The notes under the pieces are model-generated. The model was given only the letters and a program-made list of their open reading frames with translations, had not been told where the DNA came from and made no database searches. The position numbers and the translations under genes were made by a program. Source: Sergeia podlipaevii (taxonomy: Eukaryota > Euglenozoa > Kinetoplastea > Trypanosomatida > Trypanosomatidae). From it: 15,470 nucleotides of DNA. Below are positions 1 to 7,900 of this stretch, one piece after another (position 1 is the first letter of the stretch; each line of letters starts with the position of its first letter). The stretch lies in contig JASANZ010001791.1 in NCBI GenBank assembly GCA_030849805.1, forward strand, positions 1 through 15,470, given 5' to 3'.

Positions 1-720
1 TCCCGCTACTCGCACAAAGCCTCGTCATCGTGAGGTCATTTTCCCTATCTCTCTCTTTCTCTTCCATTCTATACGCCAAAGAATGGATAAGACCGATTTG
101 GTCTATGTCCCATCATGTAACACGCAGCGTCCGGTGCTGTCTTCCACTCTCATATTCCTTTTTCTTCTTTTGAGAGGAGGAGGAAAAAAAAAACCAGACA
201 ACAATCAGGTTTGTTATCATCGTTGTAATACACAGTTTCTCTTTCTCTCAAAAAAAAATTCCTCCGCGCTGCCTCATATATATCTTTCCCATTTCAGTTT
301 CTTGTGCCACTGCAATAACAAAAGGGATCACGCATATATATATTTAAAAAGCATATGTTGCGGGGTCTTGCTCTCTCTCTCCTCTTAACAACAATACTAA
401 TAATAAAACATCGGCGCCCAGATCAAAAGAACAACAGGACGAAAAAGTGTAGGGGGGAGGAGGAAGAGAAGAAATGTAAATAAAAGAGCAAAACAAAAAT
501 ACCTTACATATTCCTTTAGAGAGAAAAGAGTAGAAGAAGAAATGAGGAGCACACCTCTTACATGTAATGCACCGGGTCATATACAAAAATCATCACCGCA
601 TATATGCGCACACACATACGTTCTCATCACATCTTTCCCCCAAACTGTAAGTTGGCTAAACAATGCATCCGCAAAAAAAAAAAAAAACTGAACTTGATCA
701 ACGCACATATTAAAAAAAAA

Positions 721-733
721 TAATAATAATAAT
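721..733. repeat. (TAA)n microsatellite
   Basis: A short TAA repeat directly follows an A9 run in the left spacer. It is ordinary low-complexity spacer DNA. Confidence 0.8.
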
Positions 734-801
734 GGCAAAGGAAAAAAAAAGAAAAAAATGATTTCCTTTTTGCCACGCATCACCGCACGCTTTTTCTGCA
801 T

Positions 802-825
802 ATCGACCTGTTTACTCAGGTCGAT
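802..825. other. Perfect 9-bp hairpin, 6-nt loop
   Basis: ATCGACCTG at 802-810 is the exact reverse complement of CAGGTCGAT at 817-825, with the loop TTTACT between them. The stem does not extend outwards (T opposite T, then A opposite A). Its mixed base composition contrasts with the surrounding homopolymers and dinucleotide repeats, so it is not a by-product of simple sequence. In the minus-sense transcript it would lie about 540 nt after the kinase stop codon, in the 3' UTR or the intergenic part. Its function is unknown. Confidence 0.75.
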
Positions 826-1218
826 TATATAGTAACAATCACAGGTTGTTAATCTACTGCACCGTGAGAAGACGGTAAGATTCTTCCATTTTCTTTTTTT
901 CTTTTAAAAAGGAAAAAAAAGACCCTGTAATTCTCATAAACACGCATATTCATACATACATACATGTATATAATGCTACGTCGGCAGAAACCGCAGCGAA
1001 CAACAACAAAAAAAATCAGTGACAAAGCAAGGTGATTTCTTTTTGGTGTTAGAAAGCGCATAAGCCAAAAATACATGCAATAAACACTCATACATACACG
1101 CACACACTTTTATGACTGTGTAAGTGCGTGACTGCCGATGCTTTCCCTCTTCCTCACCCTCCACTTTTTTTTTTGCTTCTTTTCGCTGCGTGACATCAAA
1201 GCCTAATATAGACTTTCA

Positions 1219-1235
1219 TATATATATATATATAT
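1219..1235. repeat. (AT)n microsatellite
   Basis: An alternating AT tract in the putative 3' UTR/spacer of the STE-like kinase. Confidence 0.8.
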
Positions 1236-1368
1236 TCAGCGTAGCACATGTACGTCTTTCTCTGTGTGTGTGTATGCATAAGCAGATTTCATTTTTTCTT
1301 TTTTTCCTGCTCAATTTTATTGTAAAGAGAAATATAATAAAGAGGGAAAAGGGGGTTCACTGACCAGT

Positions 1369-2211
1369 TTAAACGTTGAGAAACGGGTGCTGCAGGAGCA
1401 TATCAGCGGTTGGACGAAGGCTTGCGTCACGACAGAAGCACTTGTCGAGAAATTCGTACGCGTCTTGAGAGCCGAGCTGAGCAGGATCCTTGGGTACCGC
1501 ATCGGGCCATCCAGTAGAGAGTGCAAGCTTGTTCATAATGTGCATTACGTTCGGCATCGGCTGCCATGGCGCACGGCCAGTGATCATCTCAGCCACTGTG
1601 CAGCCAGCGGACCAAATGTCTGCCTTGAAAGGGTCGTAGCCAGCTTCATCAGTAATCACCTCCGGTGCCATCCAGTAAGGAGTGCCAGCCAACGTGGCCG
1701 TGGCTGCCTTGCGAAGAGTGCCGTGGGTGTTCATGATCTTTGCTTGATCAAAGTCCGCCAGTTTTGCCATCCCGGTATCCATTGAGATCAGAACGTTGTC
1801 GCCTTTGATATCGCGATGCGCGACCTGGTTACTGTGCAAATACTGCAGGCCTAGAAACATGTGACGTGCGTAGACACGCACAACGGGGTAAGGAAGATTA
1901 CCATTTGGCAGACTCTTCATGAGAGAGTTCAGCGAGCCACCAGTGACAAACTCGAGGTACACGTAGAGTTTCTTAGGGGTGCTCGCGCCATCAATGCGGC
2001 TGTGCAAATACCGGATAATGTTGGGGTGCACTAACTTCTTGTGAATTTCTACTTCGGTGTTGGAAGGTGCGTCATCTGAAAGTTCTAGCACCTTGACGGC
2101 AACGAAGCGGCCGCTAGGAAGAACGCCAACATATACAGAGCCAAAGCTACCCGCGCCAAGCTTCTTGCCCAGCACTACCTGCAGAAGCTCTTCGACAGGA
2201 ACAGACGTCAT
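1369..2211 (-). CDS. STE11/MAP3K-like protein kinase, DFD variant
   Basis: A 280-residue protein that is almost entirely a Ser/Thr kinase domain. Visible elements are a glycine loop (LGAGSFGSV, residues 18-26), the beta-3 lysine in VAVK (K40), an acidic alpha-C region (residues 53-55), the catalytic loop HRDIKGDN (132-139), the activation-segment end GTPYWMAPE (176-184), DIWSAGC (198-204) and a final HPFL. The catalytic loop and GTPYWMAPE fit the STE11/MAP3K group. The magnesium motif reads D-F-D (153-155) rather than DFG, while the lysine, HRD Asp and Asn are kept. The protein is probably an active or partly active signalling kinase, with substrate unknown. There is no regulatory domain, so other subunits would have to control it. 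I start at the ATG at 2211: the longer frame opens at TTG (2262), and a likely splice acceptor falls between the two. The stop is TAA. Confidence 0.88.
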   Translation of the reverse strand: MTSVPVEELLQVVLGKKLGAGSFGSVYVGVLPSGRFVAVKVLELSDDAPSNTEVEIHKKLVHPNIIRYLHSRIDGASTPKKLYVYLEFVTGGSLNSLMKSLPNGNLPYPVVRVYARHMFLGLQYLHSNQVAHRDIKGDNVLISMDTGMAKLADFDQAKIMNTHGTLRKAATATLAGTPYWMAPEVITDEAGYDPFKADIWSAGCTVAEMITGRAPWQPMPNVMHIMNKLALSTGWPDAVPKDPAQLGSQDAYEFLDKCFCRDASLRPTADMLLQHPFLNV

Positions 2212-2228
2212 AGGATATATACTTTCCC

Positions 2229-2297
2229 CTACCAGTATTTTTTTTTTTTTTGAACACAACAAGAAAGGAAAAGGCAGAAAAAAATAAAAGAGAACAC
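2229..2297 (-). promoter_or_regulatory. Predicted trans-splice acceptor for the STE-like kinase
   Basis: On the minus strand a T/C-rich tract (about 2297-2257) and a short A run are followed by the first AG at 2230-2229, 18 bases before the kinase ATG. This is the usual layout of a spliced-leader acceptor. It supports the start at 2211, because any in-frame codon at 2262 would be spliced away. The site is predicted by eye only. Confidence 0.5.
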
Positions 2298-2952
2298 ACT
2301 AGTAAGTCGCTATGGAACCTTTTATATAGGTTTTGAAAGATGAAAGGGAGGAAAAATACAACAGATGTAACTTCCTGTCTTCCTTTTTATTGCCGTTGTT
2401 GTCGTCGTAAATATGAAAAAAAAAAAAACTAACTGTGGTGCTTGTTTGCGGGCAATCAAAAACAAAAAAAATGTGGGAAACGCTAGAGCACCCAATGAGA
2501 AGCCAGCACAATATGTATATATATATACACGTTCCACTGCTAACTGTTTCTACAGAGAAAAAGGCTTCAGTTTTTATTTAATGGGAGTTCACGTATAAGA
2601 AGAGAAAGTATTATAGAGAAAGAGAAGAAGAAATGCAGCACATATTAACAAAATGTGTACAAGTGTATGCGAGACAAGTTAACACGAGAAACAAAAATCG
2701 CAAAATACCCACACGTCATTTCCTTTATATATTTGGAAAAAAAAAAAAGAAATGAAGGGGTGAAAACAACCCACAAAATGCTATACGCCTCACGCAAAGA
2801 AACGAACTATTTTATTTTATTGTTGTTGTTCTTAAAGAGTAAGTTAGTGCGATGGAAACGGCATTTTCGCAGGCACATTCGTTGAACGCGTTGTGCTACT
2901 ATTTGTGTGTGTGAGTGTGTCTGTTTACTTTAATAATTTCCTTCTTATATGA

Positions 2953-2978
2953 ATATATATATATAATAATAATAATAA
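2953..2978. repeat. (AT)n followed by (TAA)n microsatellite
   Basis: A compound microsatellite: alternating AT runs straight into TAA units in the PA2G4 downstream spacer. Confidence 0.8.
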
Positions 2979-3148
2979 AGCGCCTGCGTGTGTGTTTGTG
3001 TGTGTTTGTGTATGTATATTGTAGAAAAGATTTTTGTCTCCTTTCGGCCTGCACACTTAATCCATTCCTAAGTATTTTCCTTGTTCATCTCATTTGTCTC
3101 ACTGTTTTTTTTTTCTCCCCCCCCCCTCCCATTCCATGCCTCTCTTGG

Positions 3149-3178
3149 CACACACACACACACGCATACGCACACATC
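3149..3178. repeat. (CA)n-rich tract
   Basis: An imperfect CA repeat with a few GC and TA interruptions. It is complementary to the GT tract at 3234-3262, so the PA2G4 3' UTR could fold into a long imperfect stem. Confidence 0.8.
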
Positions 3179-3233
3179 CACGCGTGAATGCCTATCCTTC
3201 TTTAGTGATATGTGGTGGAAGATGAGCATCTTC

Positions 3234-3262
3234 GTGTGTGTGTGTGTGCGTGTGTGCGTGCA
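3234..3262. repeat. (GT)n-rich tract
   Basis: An imperfect GT repeat with GC interruptions. In the sense strand of PA2G4 it reads as CA repeats beginning about 12 bases after the stop codon. Confidence 0.8.
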
Positions 3263-3273
3263 GCATCCTCCCT

Positions 3274-4419
3274 TTATGCAGTGGGCTTCTTCTTCTTCTC
3301 CTCGAGGGAGAGAGAGAGCTTGTTGGCGGAGATGAGGAACTCATCAGCGTAAGACTCGAGCGCTGGACCCTTCTGGACCTTGAGGCCAGTGATGGGCTCT
3401 ACCTTCTTGTTGGTGATGAGCAGGGTGATCTTGAAGTGGCCAACCACCTCGTTGTCACGTTCGTAGAGAACAGGGTAGGGAACCACGGCGCCGTGCTTCA
3501 CCATCTCGTTCAACCCGAGACGCGCCTTCTTAGTCTCTAGATTACGAATAGCAAAGGGGAAGGTCATGAACTTGGCATCAATCTCCTTCTCCAGCTCCTT
3601 GGCGCTCTCCATCTTCATCGTGTAGTTGGAGTCAAGTGCTACCTTGTATACTGTGGGGCGGGCATCGCGCTCCTTCAGCTTACCCTTGCCAGAGGTCATG
3701 GCAATGTCTAGGGTCCAGACCTGCGCCTTCTCAAACTCGTAGTCGTGCACCATCTGCTCGCCGATCTTCTTCTGTGGGATGCAGCGGAAGCCGTCGATAA
3801 TGTAGCGTTTCATCATGTGAGAGAGAACTCCCTCCACGGGGTTCACGTTGAAGTGGGCGGCGGCCTTCTCGATCACTTCAGTGACCTCGTAAATGGTGGC
3901 GCCAGGACGCATCTTGCGAAGAGCGGTGTTGAGAACGTTGTACGCAGCGGTGATCACGCGGTGCGCCTTCTCGTCCGCGCCAAGCTCGTTGTTCTCAGTC
4001 ACCTGGATAGTGTGCGCAACCTGAGCGCAGTAGCCGTCCACCTGGATGCCGAGGTCGTAGTGCACAACATCGCCAAGCTTAATCTCCTGCGGCGTGGCCT
4101 CGTCGGACGCGCCGGGGCTGTTGTGGCAGACGCAGTTATTGACGGAAATGCAGGTGGGGAAGGCGATACCCTTCTCCGTGCCCTTGAACATCGTCTTCAG
4201 CTTCTTGGTGATGGTATCATCACCAAGGCGGCACAGCTCAAACACCTTAGCGCCAGGCTTGGTGGCATCAATGAGAACCTGAAGAGTCTCGTTACACCAG
4301 ACGGCAGCCTTCTTGTAGCGCACGACGACATCAGAGTTGTTGATGGTGGTGTCTTCTTCCTCTTCGTCCTCTTCCTCTTCGTAGTCCTCCCATTCGTCCT
4401 GATCGACCTTCTTTGACAT
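3274..4419 (-). CDS. PA2G4: PA2G4/Ebp1-like protein, M24 fold without catalytic ligands
   Basis: A 381-residue protein of the creatinase/methionine aminopeptidase fold (clan MG, family M24), closest to the eukaryotic proliferation-associated PA2G4/Ebp1 group by its layout and motifs such as HYDLGIQVDGYCAQVAHT (120-137) and LSHMMKRYIIDG (199-210). Members of this group bind ribosomes and RNA and act in translation and ribosome biogenesis, and are thought to be non-peptidases. The metal ligands of true aminopeptidases are not intact: the first Asp is present (D122), but the second is Gln (Q133), the usual Glu sites appear as D238 and K330, and only H201 matches. The N-terminus is very acidic (residues 7-23) and the C-terminus is Lys-rich (KKKKP). 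The ATG at 4419 is the first in the frame and lies about 55 bases after a good splice acceptor. The stop is TAA. G/C-ending codons dominate, suggesting high expression. Confidence 0.9.
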   Translation of the reverse strand: MSKKVDQDEWEDYEEEEDEEEEDTTINNSDVVVRYKKAAVWCNETLQVLIDATKPGAKVFELCRLGDDTITKKLKTMFKGTEKGIAFPTCISVNNCVCHNSPGASDEATPQEIKLGDVVHYDLGIQVDGYCAQVAHTIQVTENNELGADEKAHRVITAAYNVLNTALRKMRPGATIYEVTEVIEKAAAHFNVNPVEGVLSHMMKRYIIDGFRCIPQKKIGEQMVHDYEFEKAQVWTLDIAMTSGKGKLKERDARPTVYKVALDSNYTMKMESAKELEKEIDAKFMTFPFAIRNLETKKARLGLNEMVKHGAVVPYPVLYERDNEVVGHFKITLLITNKKVEPITGLKVQKGPALESYADEFLISANKLSLSLEEKKKKPTA

Positions 4420-4982
4420 GATGCCTCTCCGAAAAAGGTGTGTGTTAAGGGATTTCTTTTTGGTATCGTTGAACTACATATAAAACACACGTTGTATATT
4501 TATTTTGAGACGTTGGTGTAGGAAACGAGAAGTATAGAAAGAAAAAAAAGGTGAAGGTGATTAGGAAAGCAAAATGGCAGTTAACATTTGCAAGAGATGC
4601 CATGTACACGAGATAGGCAGAATTGAAGTAATGAAATGCAAAAGAAAAAGAAACACCATTGGAGAAACACAGTTTACAATTTGAGTGAAAAAAAAAAAAA
4701 AAATTATACGCAGTCTATTAGCACGACCAGCGCGCGGCAAGTGCAAAGAACATGTAATAAGAAAGAGAAAAAATTAATGATCGGTATCGGCGAGTTCATT
4801 TCTCTCTCTTCCTACATATATATATGCCTCTTTGCTTTCTAATTTTACTGTCAAAAGATGCATGCATTGTGTATGTATTGCATATTCATAGTGGCATCCA
4901 CCACAACACTCAAAAAGAAGAAAAAAAAAAAATCACGAAAAGCAAACGCATCGTTGTTCATACAAAGTCCAACTGCTAATCT
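4420..4982. other. Spacer between the membrane protein and PA2G4
   Basis: I see no gene. The spacer carries the membrane protein's 3' UTR and the PA2G4 5' UTR. It contains A-runs at 4688-4702 and 4919-4932, and an ATGCATGCATT element at 4858-4868 that recurs in the spacer near 11126. Confidence 0.7.
4474..4562 (-). promoter_or_regulatory. Predicted trans-splice acceptor for PA2G4
   Basis: The minus strand has a long C/T-rich tract (about 4562-4515). The first AG after it is at 4475-4474, giving a 5' UTR of about 54 bases before the ATG at 4419. No other AG lies between the tract and this site. It is a textbook trypanosomatid layout, but predicted only. Confidence 0.6.
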
Positions 4983-7900
4983 TTACTTCAGATTGTCATC
5001 ATCGCCATCTTTTGCGTCATCGTCATACAACGGATGACCATCACCGCTGCGTGTCGTTTCACGAACCGCTGGCGCACTACAACTTTCCTTGACACTACTG
5101 CTGTTGCTGCTGTTATTCGATTTACGAGCTTTGACGGCATCGTTGACATCGTCATTCGGAAGCCACCGCGGTATCGGTGGCGGCGGTGTGCCGTCGCTAC
5201 CACCCGCAAGAGGGCCACCAACACGATAGGGGTCTCGTGGCAGGGGCGAATCACCCGTTTCGCCGAACGTCTCACGCACCGACTCCGCCTTCCCTTCGCT
5301 CCCCAAGCGCGGCAACGATGGAATGCGCTGCAAAATAGAAAACGCCACCACACCGATGGCTGTCGGTACAACCAACGCACAGGCCAGAGCAACAACCACG
5401 ATCACCTTTTCACCTGTAGAGCGGGTATCCTCTTCATACTTCAGGGTTTCAAGGTTTTGTTGAAGTGGGAATTCTCTGTGAGAAGTGAGGTTGCGGATAT
5501 ACACTCCCTCGACTGCAGTTAGAACAAATTTGACTTCTTGCTTACCGCCGCCACCACTGCTGCTGCTACTTGAGTATGGACTGGGCACGCCCACCCTGCA
5601 CGCATACCCCTTTGCAAGTTTACTGTAATGCGCATATGTGAGCTTCGCAGACTCTTTAGCTGTTCGCCCGTTCTGCGTTTGATAGTAAACCCCAAAGGTG
5701 CCCCTTCTCGATTTTGCCGAGACGAGTGCAACAGCTGAGGAATCAAAGCAAGGGTTTCTGCTGTTGCCATCACTGGCTTTTGCGAGCAGCTGCGAGCTCA
5801 AGAGAGCAAAGTAGTCCTCGTAGTGGGCATCCGACTCATGCATTTCCACAGGCTTGAAGGTGAGCACGAGTTGAACTGGGTTTGTCTCGACGTCAAGGCC
5901 CCACTTGTTCACTACAAGGCTCGCTGCCACTGGCACGTATCGCGCCGCTTCTCCCGCTGCCTGGCTCTCCTCCATTGCAAATGTGGTGGTGGTGGCGCAC
6001 ATACGCCAGTGAGTCTCCTCTTCCGCTTCCTGTTCTCCGCCATTGGCGGCACCCACTTTGAAGGCCGTCGCCGCTCTTAAGTGATCCACATCAACTGAAA
6101 GCCAGCGGCGGCCAGCTGCATCTATAGTGACGTCAAGTGTGGTCTTGTGGACAGATGCATCGCCACAGTCCGTCGCATCACCTCGATACAACGCCAATCG
6201 TGAAATGGGGGCGCCTAGCGGGTCTGTAAGCATCACAGCTACCGACGACGCGGAAGACCTGATGGGAAGTACCGGCAGATTGGAGAGAGTGCGCAGTTGC
6301 AGAGGACGCACATAAACGCCATCCGCGCCAGCTCCTGCCGTTGACACGACGAGATGCTGATAAGGCCCAGTACGACCGACGCGATAGCAAACCTGAAGTT
6401 GTCGGGAGTGCGTGTCACTGGGGTCCGAGCTTGTAGTGGTGAAGTAGGTTGTATCAATGGTCACCACTGCTTCAGTTGGAGTGATGGGGGCCGCTAAAGA
6501 GGCATAAAGTGGTGGTCTGGCAACAGAGCACAATGCGTCGTCTGCTGCAGTGCCTCTCTCCATGAGCGCGAGTGTGATGGACTTCTCCGGATCATCCGAG
6601 AGATCGAAGGCACCGACAAGCTGCCAGGTGACGTTTTTCTGCGTTTCCCAGAGATAAAGATTATGAAACCCTCCATCCTCCTCCATAGCAACAGGAGCGT
6701 CTACCGGGACAACTGCATCTACCCGAGGTTGCAAAGACAGCGTCGAGGTCGACGTTTGGAACGGGTCCAGGCGCACACACGTCTGCGCTACGCTTACCCA
6801 CCGCTTGGTAAGAGAGCTACTGCTGCTGATGCTGTTGCTGCTCAAGGTTTTACTGGCAATATATGACACTAACTGGCACACTGCGTAGTAGTGATTGTGA
6901 ATTCCAGCATCAGCGTTGTCACTGTCGCGGCCATGTTGCAAAGAAGCCAGAAAGGACGTTGTATCAAAGTGCGCCGCGTAGGCTCCATCCGAAGCCTTCA
7001 CCGATGCCGCCACTGCCTGAAAGACAATGTTTGCTGTGTGGCAAGGGTGCCCCAGCGGCACCAGCCCCAGCGTTGCCCCGGAGAGACCCGCATTCGGTGC
7101 AAACAGGACGACTGGCCGCAAAGGTGTTGCGACCGATGGAAGGTAAGAAAAGGTGCGACCAGCGTTGGTGCTGGCCCTGGCCGTGGTGGTTCGGCCAGCA
7201 ATAGGAGCTGATTCAAAATCCCATGCGTTGGCGTAGATGTTGCCATCAATCACTGTCGCGCGCACCAGCTCCCCGCCTCCGATCCAATCGCCCCCAATGC
7301 GCACCGTGACGGCGCCAACGTAACCAGCCTCGTTCGCGAGGTGCGCCGGAAGCGCAGCGGCCCATGTAGGAGCGGCCAGAAAGCTTGAGGTAGCCTGCAG
7401 CTTTGCAAACGGTCGATATCTCCACGCTGACACATCCTCCTCTGTCAGCTCCCACTTCACACGCACATCATCTTGTGGGCCGTGCGCACTCTCCAAGGCA
7501 CGACGCCACTCCGCTATTGCCGTGGGAAGTGCAATGAGACGGATGCGGAGTCCGCTTGACACAAACGCTGAAGTATGCGGCCACTTCACCCCTGACGACG
7601 ATGTTGGTGTTGCGGTGCTGTGGATACCGGCGCATAATCGGTAGAGAGAGGGCCCATCACTGGCTAGGGAAGGCGTAGGCAGAGTAACCGCAGCCTCCTC
7701 AGTGGGCAAGCGTGCCTCAAAGTACGAAACATGCCCTGTTGTGCAGATTGAGTATGCATCATCGTTGCCACTTCTGCCAGGTAACTCAGGGACAAAGCGC
7801 ATTGCCATGAAAGCAGTAGCCCCTGTTGCAGCGCCACTGTCGCTAACCCGCACGTACACCGAGGTACCGATGTTCAAGTGTGAAAAGGTCACTATAGAGC

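Larger units (their letters stand above)
1..1368. other. Left spacer, downstream of the STE-like kinase
   Basis: I see no convincing gene in this 1.37 kb. In the minus sense it begins with the 3' UTR of the kinase ending at 1369. It holds A-runs (for example 673-687 and 711-719), a (TAA)n tract at 721-733, an (AT)n tract at 1219-1235 and a perfect hairpin at 802-825. Purine-rich stretches on the plus strand at 446-474 and 175-197 read as pyrimidine tracts on the minus strand, so they may be trans-splicing signals for a gene just outside the window. A minus-strand ATG at 28-26 stays open to the window edge (9 codons). Several other ATGs lie upstream of it, so I do not call it a gene start. The open frames of 60-100 codons here are low-complexity and overlap each other on both strands. 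Confidence 0.7.
2298..3273. other. Spacer: PA2G4 3' UTR and intergenic region
   Basis: This stretch of about 1 kb has no recognisable gene. It contains A-runs at 2415-2426 and 2739-2750, a palindromic (AT)n tract at 2516-2529, AT and TAA repeats at 2953-2978, GT-rich sequence around 2984-3015, a C10 run at 3117-3126, and paired CA and GT tracts at 3149-3178 and 3234-3262. The small open frames here consist of repeat-encoded or homopolymer-encoded residues. Confidence 0.7.

Noticed and set aside
1..28. Nine-codon minus-strand open frame from an ATG at 28 to the window edge
   Set aside because: It is too short to judge, and several ATGs with short frames lie between the nearest pyrimidine tract and this ATG. 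It could be real but is not supported.
1387..1785. 132-codon plus-strand open frame within the STE-like kinase
   Set aside because: It overlaps the conserved C-terminal half of the kinase domain and shows no family features.
2212..2262. N-terminal extension of the STE-like kinase
   Set aside because: It begins with TTG, encodes a Lys run from homopolymer DNA and lies upstream of the predicted splice acceptor.
3745..4416. 223-codon plus-strand open frame opposite PA2G4
   Set aside because: It is an antisense shadow. The G/C-ending codons of PA2G4 avoid the triplets that would be stops in that antisense frame. The translation has no recognisable motif, and the sense frame matches a known family throughout.
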